Assembly (NCBI GenBank): GCA_945870785.1
Contig: CAMBTK010000001.1
Span: 1-64,000, forward strand
Origin: Sulfurimonas crateris
Lineage (GTDB): Bacteria > Campylobacterota > Campylobacteria > Campylobacterales > Sulfurimonadaceae
Reading direction: 5' to 3'
Length of the DNA: 64,000 nucleotides
This document shows, piece after piece, positions 1-9,748 of the stretch; position 1 is the first letter of the stretch; every line of letters starts with the position of its first letter. The translations under genes were made by a program, and so were the position numbers. The notes beneath the pieces are model-generated. The model was not told the origin of the DNA, searched no databases, and saw only the letters and a program-made list of their open reading frames with translations.

Positions 1-2
1 TT

Positions 3-107
3 GTAAACCCAACATGGCAGCAAGAAACAGATGGTCAGCCTCTTATATGGAAATTTGCGCTTTGTCGCAGATTTTCTCGCTACTGTTTCGCTAGAGTTAC
101 TGCGTGA
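3..107 (+). other. possible C-terminal tail of a CDS truncated by the window edge or degenerate (VNPTWQQETDGQPLIWKFALCRRFSRYCFARVTA*)
   Basis: Open frame from base 3 to TGA at 105-107, no start inside the window; the reverse strand is also open, so weak. Confidence 0.15.
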
Positions 108-114
108 GCAGTAA
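97..114. other. perfect hairpin TTACTGC-GTGA-GCAGTAA (GNRA-type tetraloop)
   Basis: 7-bp perfect inverted repeat with GTGA loop; CTA (91-93)/TAG (117-119) can add an outer helix. Confidence 0.5.
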
Positions 115-626
115 AGTAGATTAATGCTATCAAAACAAAACTCGGCTTACGTTGTACCTATTATTCATTCTATTTACTTTTTAGTTGTAACCGTGGCGTA
201 ACTGCTACTATTGTCAAACAAAGATAAATTAGCTCCCAAATTTACATTTTAGACTCTATAACACTTGCATAATGCTCTAATTGGAGATTCATATTTAGAC
301 TTACTTTTAATATTAAGAGATATTAGATATTCTTTGATATCCAATCTTGATTCAGCAAAAAGCTTTTATTGCTATCTTTGGCGTAATGAAAAAAAATGAG
401 AGACTGAATTATTGTATAATCTAGTTAAATCATCTTTTGAGAGTTAAAAGTGATTTGAAATATCGCTTTAAGTTTTGTGGAGTTAAATACATTTTTGCCT
501 CTTTCTATAGAAGAGCAAAGCGAAAATAATAGGCACTTTTAGGCATATTTTTTTTAATAGAATTTACATTATGTTAATCATTATATAAATTTATCTTAAT
601 ACAATAAAAGAAGAGCTATAAAACAC

Positions 627-833
627 ATGGATAGAAAAGAACTACTAATTAATGACATTCAAAATCTGCTAAACAGCTATGAAGACATTCATAAAACAGC
701 TATAAATCCTAATTTATTGGAATTTATGGATGAGCAAACTTTACTTAATATTATAGATTCGCTACTTTATCAAAAAGAAGATGCAAAAGAGTCTGATTTA
801 GAGTGGTTGGAGACATTTAAAAAATATAATTGA
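627..833 (+). CDS. small hypothetical protein (68 aa)
   Basis: ORF, upstream AAAAGAAGAG, followed by the response regulator gene in the same direction. Confidence 0.55.
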   Translation: MDRKELLINDIQNLLNSYEDIHKTAINPNLLEFMDEQTLLNIIDSLLYQKEDAKESDLEWLETFKKYN

Positions 834-924
834 ATAAGTGTAGTTTTTATTAACCAAAAACAGTTTGATTTGTTACCCAATTATCTGCTATAATCTCTCC
901 ATTATATATAAAAAGGATCGTGCA

Positions 925-1470
925 ATGTCTAATGTGGATTTAGTACAACTAACACAAGAAACTAAAAAACTATCAGCTATGGTTGTTGAAGATGAGAAAG
1001 TAGCAAATGAGTTATTGAGCTCTACTTTTAAAAACTTTTTTTCAGATGTAAAGTCATGTTTTAATGGAAAAGAAGCACTTGAGGCTTATTTGAAATCGGC
1101 TCCAGATGTTGTTTTCGTAGATATTATAATGACTGAAATGGATGGGATAGAACTTTCACGTAAAATTCGTGAGATTAACCCTACTCAAATCATTATTGTT
1201 ATCTCTGCAAGTAATGATATAGAGAAAATATCAGAATCAATTGAAGTTGGTGTAAATAGCTTTATTCAAAAACCAATTGATACAAAAAAAATTATAGAAC
1301 TTTTAACAAGCGTTGTTGCTATGGTAGCTAAAAAGAAAAAAATAGAGACAAAAACATTCTCTATATCTCTTCCATTAGATTTATATGAGATTGTAAATGA
1401 AAATGCTAAGGCAGAGAGTATCTCTAAAAACGCCGTTATCATAAGAGCCCTCCGTAGTTTTTATGAATAA
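925..1470 (+). CDS. response regulator: REC domain plus C-terminal ribbon-helix-helix/CopG-like domain
   Basis: REC signature (MVVEDEK...DVVFVDIIMTEMDG...IVISAS...FIQKPID); C-terminus FSISLPLDLYEIVNENAKAESISKNAVIIRALRSFYE looks RHH-like. Start moved from 865 to ATG 925 after AAAAGGA. Confidence 0.85.
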   Translation: MSNVDLVQLTQETKKLSAMVVEDEKVANELLSSTFKNFFSDVKSCFNGKEALEAYLKSAPDVVFVDIIMTEMDGIELSRKIREINPTQIIIVISASNDIEKISESIEVGVNSFIQKPIDTKKIIELLTSVVAMVAKKKKIETKTFSISLPLDLYEIVNENAKAESISKNAVIIRALRSFYE

Positions 1471-1572
1471 TTAAAAAAATACTGGGCTTTTTTTGAAATT
1501 TTATATTTTATTAAGAATAAAATCTATATAATTTCGGCTCAGTAATTAAAACTGAAAAAAACGCTGTAAAGT

Positions 1573-1647
1573 GGCCCCGTCGTCTAGCGGTCAGGATCCA
1601 TGGTTTTCATCCATGTTACAGGAGTTCAATTCTCCTCGGGGTCACCA
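1573..1647 (+). tRNA. tRNA-Glu (anticodon TTC)
   Basis: Acceptor GGCCCCG/CGGGGTC, anticodon arm CATGG-TTTTCAT-CCATG, T arm GGAG-TTCAATT-CTCC, encoded ACCA 3' end. Confidence 0.95.
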
Positions 1648-1923
1648 CTTTTTACTAAAACTCCCCTACTTTAAACACTTCTATAAATTAATTTTCAAGA
1701 TATTACTATTTAGTACGCTTTTTGGTTCACAAACAGTACTCAATTATTGGCAAATACTTCTTTGAATGAAACAAAAAAATATACTATCGTAGACGAATTC
1801 CCAAAGAACTTACAAAATTGCACCTATTTTTAGAATTGGCGAATAGTAAGTGCAACGCCTGATAAAAAACCTCTCCTCAGCTAAATTGCGATAAAATCAC
1901 AAAAATTATTTTTAGGATTTTTA

Positions 1924-3222
1924 ATGTTAAGATTTGCTCCAAGTCCGACAGGTGATATGCATATAGGTAATTTAAGAGTTGCCATATTTAACTATATTGT
2001 CTCAAAACAGAGAAAAGAAGATTTAGTAATAAGAATAGAAGATACAGATAAAGATAGAAATATAGAAGGTAAAGATAAAGAGATACTAGATATATTAAAT
2101 CTTTTTGGAATTGATTACTCTGTGGTTATGTATCAGAGTGAGAATTTCCGTTTTCATAGAGCTATAGCACTTCAACTTCTGCATGAAAAAAAAGCTTTTA
2201 ACTGTTTTTGCTCATCAGATTGGCTAGATAAAAAAAGACAAGAAGCAAAAGATAGTAAAACTGCCTACAGATATGACGATGCATGTGCCTCGCTTCCTGA
2301 TGAACTTGTTATAGACAATGAAAATCCTTTTACGGTTAGAATAAAAAAACCACTTGAGCCAATTATAGTAAAAGACCATATTAAGGGTGAGATTAAATTT
2401 GAGCCAAACGATATAGATAGCTTTATTATAATGAGACAAGATAAAACACCAATGTATAATTTTGCATGTTCGGTTGATGATATGCTAAGTGATATTTCAC
2501 TAGTTATAAGGGGTGAAGACCATGTAAGCAATACTCCAAAGCAAATTCTTATAAGAGAAGCCCTAGGTTATGGTAAAAATATAGAGTATGCACATTTACC
2601 AATTATCTTAAATGATGATGGTAAAAAAATGAGTAAAAGAGATGACGCATCTAGCGTAAAGTGGCTTCTCGAAGAGGGTTATCTTCCATCTGCAATCGCA
2701 AATTATTTAATATTAATAGGAAATAAGCCGCCAAAAGAGATATTTACTATGCAAGAAGCTATAGAGTGGTTTAGTTTGGACAATATATCTAAGTCCCCTG
2801 CCCGTTTCGATTTAAATATGCTAAAACATATAAATAAAGAGCATCTTAAAATGTTAGACGCAAAAGAACTCTCAAGATATGTTGGCTTTGCAGATGCACA
2901 AATTGGTGAAGTTGCAAAAATATATCTTGAAGAAGCTAGTACGACAAAAGAGTTGAGAGCCAAAATAGCACTAATTTTTGCGCAAAAAAATATCCCTGAT
3001 GAGTTTAAAGAGTATGCACAAGCAATAGTTGAGATTATAAAAAAAGCGCCCTACTTTGAAGAGTATGATGATTTTAAAAACTACATCATGCAAGAGTCTG
3101 GATTTAAGGGAAAAAATCTTTTTAAACCTCTAAGAATTCTTCTAATGGGCTCAGAGCATGGTCCAGATATTGCAGCCGTATATAAACATATTAAAAATTA
3201 TTTAGGGGAGATTGTAAAATGA
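1924..3222 (+). CDS. gltX: glutamyl-tRNA synthetase (or the GltX2 paralogue)
   Basis: [38 protein letters not shown] motifs. Confidence 0.95.
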   Translation: MLRFAPSPTGDMHIGNLRVAIFNYIVSKQRKEDLVIRIEDTDKDRNIEGKDKEILDILNLFGIDYSVVMYQSENFRFHRAIALQLLHEKKAFNCFCSSDWLDKKRQEAKDSKTAYRYDDACASLPDELVIDNENPFTVRIKKPLEPIIVKDHIKGEIKFEPNDIDSFIIMRQDKTPMYNFACSVDDMLSDISLVIRGEDHVSNTPKQILIREALGYGKNIEYAHLPIILNDDGKKMSKRDDASSVKWLLEEGYLPSAIANYLILIGNKPPKEIFTMQEAIEWFSLDNISKSPARFDLNMLKHINKEHLKMLDAKELSRYVGFADAQIGEVAKIYLEEASTTKELRAKIALIFAQKNIPDEFKEYAQAIVEIIKKAPYFEEYDDFKNYIMQESGFKGKNLFKPLRILLMGSEHGPDIAAVYKHIKNYLGEIVK

Positions 3223-3503
3223 GTATTTTAATAGAAATATTTCAAGGTATTGGTTCAATTGCAATTGGGATAATAAATATATATATTTGGGTGGTAATTA
3301 TTGCTGCACTACTTAGTTTTGTAAATCCAGATCCATTCAACCCTATCGTTCAGTTTTTATATAGAGTTACAAATCCAGCTTATGCGTTAGTTAGAAGATA
3401 TATAAAGACAGATTTTAATGGCTTGGATTTGGCACCACTGATTATCGTTGTTGGATTACAGATAGTTATAGTGCTACTTAGCTCTCTTTTGCATGCGTTA
3501 TAA
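3219..3503 (+). CDS. YggT family membrane protein
   Basis: [22 protein letters not shown]...[11 protein letters not shown], typical YggT pattern. Confidence 0.85.
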   Translation: MSILIEIFQGIGSIAIGIINIYIWVVIIAALLSFVNPDPFNPIVQFLYRVTNPAYALVRRYIKTDFNGLDLAPLIIVVGLQIVIVLLSSLLHAL

Positions 3504-3504
3504 A

Positions 3505-3996
3505 CTATTTATCTTTTGTGTATTTTAATATTACAGCAGATGAGGATTGATTGTCTTCTATGGAAAGATTCATCGATTCTGCCTGTTCAAATGCTACTAT
3601 ATAACAATCATTCCAATCATTTCTTCTATCAATAAGGTGTGAAAATTGATTCTCTTTAGGTAGTTTTTCTACCTTTATCGGCAATTGTGAGTTCATAGTT
3701 AGTTTCAAATTACTCTGAGAAGTAGTGTTTGGATTGTAAAGCTCTTTTGTCTCTTTTAGATATAAAAAAACTATGAAATATTCATATCCATTAAATGATT
3801 CTGGATAGACTTCATTAAGATATATAGAAGATAAAACCCCTCTTACTTCGCCCTCTTTTGAGACTATTTTACTGCTTTGAAGACTTGCAGCACTGAGCTC
3901 TTTTGTTCTATCCATTTTAAATGCAAAAAAAGCGTTTTTCTTAGAACATCCGCTAAAAAGTATCAATAAAGTAAAAAAAAGTAAAAAAAATTTCAT
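3505..3996 (-). CDS. putative lipoprotein
   Basis: Signal peptide plus lipobox (LLILFSGCSKKN). Confidence 0.6.
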   Translation of the reverse strand: MKFFLLFFTLLILFSGCSKKNAFFAFKMDRTKELSAASLQSSKIVSKEGEVRGVLSSIYLNEVYPESFNGYEYFIVFLYLKETKELYNPNTTSQSNLKLTMNSQLPIKVEKLPKENQFSHLIDRRNDWNDCYIVAFEQAESMNLSIEDNQSSSAVILKYTKDK

Positions 3997-4056
3997 TTAA
4001 ATCCCCAAAAATAGTGTACGAATTATATCTTATTAAACAACCTTTTAAAGACTATT

Positions 4057-4596
4057 TTGTATAATCACTTAATTTATAAGAGGGTTGGTATATTGAAAAA
4101 AAGATTAGCAGTTGCATTTACAGGCCCATCAAATAGTGGAAAAACTACGCTTATTCTCAAAGTCGCAAGAAAACTTATACATGAGTATAAAATGGATGTT
4201 GCCATTATAAAACATGACCCAAAAGATAAAGCTCGTTTTGATGTTGAGGGCAAAGATAGTTACAAATTTGCGGATACTGGTGCGGAAGTTATAGTAACTT
4301 CTCCAAATCGTACAACATACTTTTCTCAAAGACACAAAGAGCTTGATGAGATGATTAGACTCTTTGACAAGTTTGATATTTTATTAGTTGAAGGTCTTAA
4401 AAACCTACCTCTTCCTAGAATAAGTGTCTTTAGAGATTCTCTAGATGCTGAGTATTTTCCATATATGGATGCTTTAGCTACTGATGGAAGTATAGATATG
4501 AATAAGTATGATTTTCCAAAACATGTTGCTATTTTAGACATAAACAATTGCCAAAATGTAATAGAGTGGATATTAAAAAATGCAAAGGAAGTTTAA
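4057..4596 (+). CDS. mobB: molybdopterin-guanine dinucleotide biosynthesis protein B
   Basis: GPSNSGKTTL P-loop, AIIKHD; true start may be TTG at 4093. Confidence 0.85.
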   Translation: MYNHLIYKRVGILKKRLAVAFTGPSNSGKTTLILKVARKLIHEYKMDVAIIKHDPKDKARFDVEGKDSYKFADTGAEVIVTSPNRTTYFSQRHKELDEMIRLFDKFDILLVEGLKNLPLPRISVFRDSLDAEYFPYMDALATDGSIDMNKYDFPKHVAILDINNCQNVIEWILKNAKEV

Positions 4597-4600
4597 ATAG

Positions 4601-5443
4601 ATGACTGATATATTTAGTGCGATACAAAGAACGGCTATAAGAATAAAAGATGCGATAGACACTAAAGATATAGGCTATTCTCAACAAGAGAACAGCTCTG
4701 GAGAGACTCAACTTCAGCTCGATATAAAATGCGACATGATAATTGAAGAGGAATTTTCGCATGTTGCTTCAATTCACACAATTGCAAGTGAAGAGAAAGA
4801 AAAAGAAGTACTTTTGCATAAAGATGGCAAATACTTTATTGCTTATGATCCACTTGATGGCTCATCTTTGATTGATGTAAATCTTAGTGTTGGCTCTATT
4901 TTTGGAATATATGAAGGTGCGTTTGGGGCAAAAAATATGGTTGCTTCATGTTATGTTGTCTTTGGTCCTCGCGTTGAGATGGTATTTGCGCACAACAAAG
5001 CAAAGCTGCATCTTCTTCAAGGCAGAGAATTTGAGTTTGTAAAAGAGATTCGCCTTAATGAGAAAGGTAAACTAAATGCGCCTGGCGGAACACAGCAAAA
5101 CTGGGAACCTTACCACAAAGAGATGGTTGATGGCCTATTTAGTGAGGGCTATCGCCTAAGATACTCTGGCGGAATGGTTCCAGATTTGCACCAAATACTG
5201 CTAAAAGGCGGTGGTCTTTTTAGTTATCCAAACACTTCTGACAAGCCAGATGGAAAACTTAGAAAGCTTTTTGAAGTTTTCCCTTTTGCTTTTGTGTTTA
5301 AAAAAGCTGGTGGAGAAGCGATTGATGGCACGAATGATTTAATGGATCTTGAATATGCACATATACATGATACTTCTGCATGCTTTTTTGGCTCAAAATA
5401 TGAGATACAAAGAGTAAGAGAAGTTTATGCAAAGCATAAATAG
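4601..5443 (+). CDS. fbp: fructose-1,6-bisphosphatase class I
   Basis: [36 protein letters not shown]. Confidence 0.95.
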   Translation: MTDIFSAIQRTAIRIKDAIDTKDIGYSQQENSSGETQLQLDIKCDMIIEEEFSHVASIHTIASEEKEKEVLLHKDGKYFIAYDPLDGSSLIDVNLSVGSIFGIYEGAFGAKNMVASCYVVFGPRVEMVFAHNKAKLHLLQGREFEFVKEIRLNEKGKLNAPGGTQQNWEPYHKEMVDGLFSEGYRLRYSGGMVPDLHQILLKGGGLFSYPNTSDKPDGKLRKLFEVFPFAFVFKKAGGEAIDGTNDLMDLEYAHIHDTSACFFGSKYEIQRVREVYAKHK

Positions 5444-5633
5444 TAAAGAGTTAGATAAGTTTGAAATTTATCTTGTTGAGATGATTGCAAAACTTCAAAA
5501 TTGTCAGCAAACAAAAAATCTTAAAAGTTGCAGTAAATGTGAGCTTTATTTTAGTTGTGAGCTTAGATCTGATTATGTTAAAGCGGTTTATAACAGTATG
5601 TCCAAGGGAGATACTGGTGGCTTTGAGTTTTAA
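5427..5633 (+). CDS. small Cys-rich conserved protein
   Basis: Overlaps the fbp 3' end by 17 bp; [19 protein letters not shown] putative metal site. Confidence 0.65.
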   Translation: MQSINSKELDKFEIYLVEMIAKLQNCQQTKNLKSCSKCELYFSCELRSDYVKAVYNSMSKGDTGGFEF

Positions 5634-5655
5634 ATTTGAATTTTAAGGATAAAAA

Positions 5656-7590
5656 TTGAGTAAATATATTACAACACCTATCTACTATGTTAACGGAGAG
5701 GCGCATATTGGGCATGCATACACTACTTTCATAGCTGACACTATGGCTAGATACGAGAAGCTTAAAGGTGAAGATACCTATTTTTTAACTGGTACAGATG
5801 AGCATGGTCAAAAGATAGAAGAGTCTGCTCAAAAGAATTCTAAACCAACACAAGAGTTTGCAGATGAGATAAGCGCTACTTTTAAAAATCTTTGGGATGA
5901 GTTTGAGATAAGTTACGATAAGTTTATTCGTACAACTGATGAGTCCCATAAAAAAGGTGTGCAGAGAGCTTTTGAAGTTATGTATGCTAAAGGTGATATA
6001 TATAAAGATTTTTATGAAGGTCACTACTGCGTAAGCTGTGAGACTTTTTTTACTGAAACTCAACTAGTAGATGGCGAATTTTGCCCTGATTGCGGTAGAA
6101 GTACAAATATCGTCAAAGAGGAGAGCTACTTTTTTAGACTCTCAAAGTATGAAAACGCCCTTTTAAAGCACTATGAAGAGAATCCTGATTTTATCCTTCC
6201 ACGTTCTCGTGCAAATGAAGTTATAAACTTTGTAAAAGGCGGACTTAGAGATTTGTCAGTCACAAGAACATCTTTTACATGGGGTGTTGGTATGCCAGAA
6301 TCGATAAAAGATGACAAACACGTTATGTATGTTTGGCTTGATGCTCTTATGAACTATATAACAGCTCTTGGATATGGAACTACAGAAGAAAATATGCGTT
6401 ATTGGCCAGCATCTGTGCAGTTTGTTGGAAAGGATATACTCCGTTTTCATGCGATTTACTGGCCAGCATTTTTAATGAGCCTAGATTTGCCTCTTCCAAA
6501 ACACATAGGTGCCCATGGATGGTGGACTAGAGATGGTGAGAAGATGAGTAAATCAAAAGGAAATGTTATCTCTCCAAAACAAGTTGCTGACGTGTATGGA
6601 ACAGAAAACCTAAGATACTTTATGCTTAGAGAGGTTCCATTTGGTCAAGATGGAGACTTTTCTCAAAGAGCATTCATAGATAGAATAAACTCTGAGCTTA
6701 GTAATGATTTGGGAAACTTACTAAACCGTATCATCGGGATGAGTGGCAAATACTCAGACTTTGAGATAGATAGTGTGGATGTTTTAAAATATCATAAAAA
6801 AGAGATTGATGCGATGAATGTCGTACTTGATTCTCTTGATGCTTTTATGCAAAACTTTCAGACACATCGCTACTTAGAAGAGCTATGGAAGCTATTCTCT
6901 ATTGGAAACAAAGCTATTGAAGAGCATGCTCCATGGGTTAAGATGAAAGATGATAAAAAAGATGAAGCATTAGCTACTGTAGCTCTTGTTGCAAATATCT
7001 TAGCAAAAGCCTCTCTTATGCTCCACGCAATCATGCCAAACACTACAAATACTATTGCGGATGCCCTAAACTTCGCTATTTCCCATGAGAGCTATAATGA
7101 GCTTATAGTAGAGAAAAAACTACTAAAACTATTTAATATCAAGCCAGTTCCACCGCTATTTCCTCGTGTTGAAGAACCGCTTATGGCTGAGGCTCCACTT
7201 GCTCAACCAAATATTACAAAAGAGAGCGTGAAGGCTGCAGAGCAAAGTCTGTGTGAAGATGACAATCTTATAGAAATTGGGCAATTTTTTCAAACTTCTC
7301 TTAAAGTTGGAACTGTAATAAAGGCAGAGGAAGTTGAAAAAAGTAAAAAACTTCTAAAGCTTCAAGTTGATTTGGGTGAAGAAAAACTCAGACAAGTTGT
7401 AGCTGGAATAAGAGAGTTTTATAGTGCAGAGTCTCTAATAAACACTCAAGTTTGTGTTGTTGCCAACCTAAAACCTGCAAAACTTATGGGAATGGTCTCA
7501 GAGGGAATGCTTCTTGCTGCTAAAGATGAAGATGGTCTATGTTTAATCAGACCTGAGAAACCTAAAAAAGTAGGCACGCCAATTGGATGA
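5656..7590 (+). CDS. metG: methionyl-tRNA synthetase
   Basis: TTG start; YYVNGEAHIGHAYT, KMSKSKGNVISP, C-terminal EMAP/Trbp-like domain. Confidence 0.95.
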   Translation: MSKYITTPIYYVNGEAHIGHAYTTFIADTMARYEKLKGEDTYFLTGTDEHGQKIEESAQKNSKPTQEFADEISATFKNLWDEFEISYDKFIRTTDESHKKGVQRAFEVMYAKGDIYKDFYEGHYCVSCETFFTETQLVDGEFCPDCGRSTNIVKEESYFFRLSKYENALLKHYEENPDFILPRSRANEVINFVKGGLRDLSVTRTSFTWGVGMPESIKDDKHVMYVWLDALMNYITALGYGTTEENMRYWPASVQFVGKDILRFHAIYWPAFLMSLDLPLPKHIGAHGWWTRDGEKMSKSKGNVISPKQVADVYGTENLRYFMLREVPFGQDGDFSQRAFIDRINSELSNDLGNLLNRIIGMSGKYSDFEIDSVDVLKYHKKEIDAMNVVLDSLDAFMQNFQTHRYLEELWKLFSIGNKAIEEHAPWVKMKDDKKDEALATVALVANILAKASLMLHAIMPNTTNTIADALNFAISHESYNELIVEKKLLKLFNIKPVPPLFPRVEEPLMAEAPLAQPNITKESVKAAEQSLCEDDNLIEIGQFFQTSLKVGTVIKAEEVEKSKKLLKLQVDLGEEKLRQVVAGIREFYSAESLINTQVCVVANLKPAKLMGMVSEGMLLAAKDEDGLCLIRPEKPKKVGTPIG

Positions 7591-8582
7591 GACTTGAAAA
7601 CTTTCTAGCACTTACTCAAACTACCATTATCAATGAGCCTTGTGTTCATAGCTTTGAAAATATTGTTTTTGAAGCGCTCAAGATAAAGAGAGGTGACCTT
7701 TTTTTTGCGTATAACACGCAAGATATTCCACTTGCAGTTGAGAACGGTGCTTATGGGGTTATCTTTGATAAACCTGCACAAATTAGTGATAATGAAATTG
7801 CTTGGATTAAAGCAGATAGCTTAGATAGCGCTCTTAAAAAACTTATTCGTTTTAAAACTATCGAGAGAGAGATTGTTGCTTATGAGTGCAACGAGATTAT
7901 CCTAAAACTCTCTATGCAAGTGATAACACTGCCGAACTTCCGTACTATTTCTGGAGATTTAAGATCTATTTTTAGAACTATTTCAGAAGCAGAAATAGGC
8001 ACTACCTTACTCTTTAGCTCTGCTTTGACCGCTAAAGATATATTTGCTGTTATCAAAAAAATGCCAATTGCAACTTTTGAGCCAATTGAGATAATGGAGC
8101 AGACTCTTTTTGAAACATCTTTTATATATGACAATGTTTTTTATGAGAGACAGCTTATTTCACCATTTTTTATTCCTTACCTAGAAGAGCTTTTACATCT
8201 ATATAAAACTCTAAAAGTTGAGTATAAACTAAAAAAATTCACTCCGATTGAACATTTTGAGCCAGTATTTACAAATAAAAGATTTGAGATAAAAAACTTT
8301 GGCACAAGCGATAAGGTACTTATTTTTGAGCCAAATATAGAGCTTATAGAAGAGCAAATCTCTTTTTTAGAGCGTCATGCTTCATGGGCAAATACAATTT
8401 TTATCTTGCCTTATGGAACAGACTCAAAAGATAGTAAAAATATATTAAGATATAAAAACGAAAAAGAGATTATAAATATTTTAAGAAATACGCTGTTTAA
8501 CTTTGCCCTAATTGTAGGTGTTGATAAGTCAATTTTAAGCAGACCACTTGTAAGTCAAACACAACTAACAATAGATTTTTAA
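7587..8582 (+). CDS. conserved hypothetical protein, Mur-ligase N-terminal-like start
   Basis: Overlaps metG by 4 bp; N-terminus (KRGDLFFAYNTQDIPLAVENGAYGVIFDKP) resembles MurF-type domain. Confidence 0.55.
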   Translation: MRLENFLALTQTTIINEPCVHSFENIVFEALKIKRGDLFFAYNTQDIPLAVENGAYGVIFDKPAQISDNEIAWIKADSLDSALKKLIRFKTIEREIVAYECNEIILKLSMQVITLPNFRTISGDLRSIFRTISEAEIGTTLLFSSALTAKDIFAVIKKMPIATFEPIEIMEQTLFETSFIYDNVFYERQLISPFFIPYLEELLHLYKTLKVEYKLKKFTPIEHFEPVFTNKRFEIKNFGTSDKVLIFEPNIELIEEQISFLERHASWANTIFILPYGTDSKDSKNILRYKNEKEIINILRNTLFNFALIVGVDKSILSRPLVSQTQLTIDF

Positions 8583-8593
8583 GGTACAACCCC

Positions 8594-9727
8594 ATGAACA
8601 GAAGAGATTTTATAACAACCGCTACTACTGCATCAGCGGCATTAGCGCTAAGCGGATGCAATGATACCAATCGAGAGGCTATTGACTACTCTAAGCATCC
8701 AAAAGCTAAAAGTGGTGATGAAAAAAGAGTAAACATAAATAGAAATAAAAAAACTGTTATAAAACTAGCGACAAGTTGGCCTGGGAGTTTTCCAATAATG
8801 GGCGTTGGTGTTGAGAAATTTGCACAAAGAGTCAATGATATAAGCGGTGGCTCTTTAGAGATAAAAATCTATCCTAAAAATGTACTTGTTCCAGACCTTG
8901 CCGTGTTTGATGCCGCAAGTAGTGGGCAGATAGATGCTTTTCACTCTGGTCCATACTACTGGAAGGGAAAAAATAGCGCCTTTTCACTATATAGTGGTAT
9001 CCCTTTTGGTTTTACTTCTGAAGAGATAAACTCATGGATGCTTTTTGGCGGAGGTCTAGAGCTATGGAGAGAGCACTATGCAAAGTACAACCTCTACCCT
9101 TTTATGGGTGGAAATACAAATATCCAAATGGGTGGATGGTTTAGAAAAGAGATAAATTCGCTCTCAGATATGAATGGACTCAAGATGAGGATTCCTGGAC
9201 TTGGTGGAGAGGTTTTTTCAAAGATGGGTGTAAACTCTGTCCTTCTTCCCGCTGGAGAGATTTATACTTCTCTTGAGAGAGGTGTAATTGACGCTACTGA
9301 GTGGGTTGGACCTGCCCTTGATATAAAGATGGGATTTTATAAAGTAGCGCCATATTACTACTCTGGATGGCATGAACCAGGCTCTATACTTGAACTTACT
9401 TTCAATAAGCAGTTCTGGAATAAATTAGCATCTGAACATAAAAGTATGATAGAAGTGGCATCTAATGAGATGAACTCAAATATGACGTACGAGTTTCACT
9501 ATGAAAATATTCATGCACTCAAGCGCCTTCGCGAATTAAATATAGAGATAAAACAGTTTCCTGTTGATGTAATTGAAGCTGGAAAAGTTGCTCTCAAAGA
9601 AGTTCTTAATGAGCTTAGTCAAAAAAATAGAGATTTTGAGATAGTAAATGAATCTATACAAAAACATCTAAGTCTCTCTAAAGAGTGGAGCGATGCTAGT
9701 CTTCGATACTTTTTAAATGTTAGATAA
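8594..9727 (+). CDS. TRAP transporter DctP-family solute-binding protein, Tat/lipoprotein signal
   Basis: NRRDFITTATTASAALALSGC; LATSWPGSFPIMGVGVEKFAQRV, MRIPGLGGEVFSKMG. Confidence 0.9.
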   Translation: MNRRDFITTATTASAALALSGCNDTNREAIDYSKHPKAKSGDEKRVNINRNKKTVIKLATSWPGSFPIMGVGVEKFAQRVNDISGGSLEIKIYPKNVLVPDLAVFDAASSGQIDAFHSGPYYWKGKNSAFSLYSGIPFGFTSEEINSWMLFGGGLELWREHYAKYNLYPFMGGNTNIQMGGWFRKEINSLSDMNGLKMRIPGLGGEVFSKMGVNSVLLPAGEIYTSLERGVIDATEWVGPALDIKMGFYKVAPYYYSGWHEPGSILELTFNKQFWNKLASEHKSMIEVASNEMNSNMTYEFHYENIHALKRLRELNIEIKQFPVDVIEAGKVALKEVLNELSQKNRDFEIVNESIQKHLSLSKEWSDASLRYFLNVR

Positions 9728-9748
9728 CTTATAAGAAAAGATAAATTA

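Noticed and set aside
1571-1765. 64-aa ORF MAPSSSGQDPWFSS...
   Set aside because: Lies on the tRNA-Glu gene and its trailer; spurious.
2224-2531. Minus-strand ORFs of 71 and 88 aa inside gltX
   Set aside because: Antisense frames of a strongly coding gene, no family resemblance.
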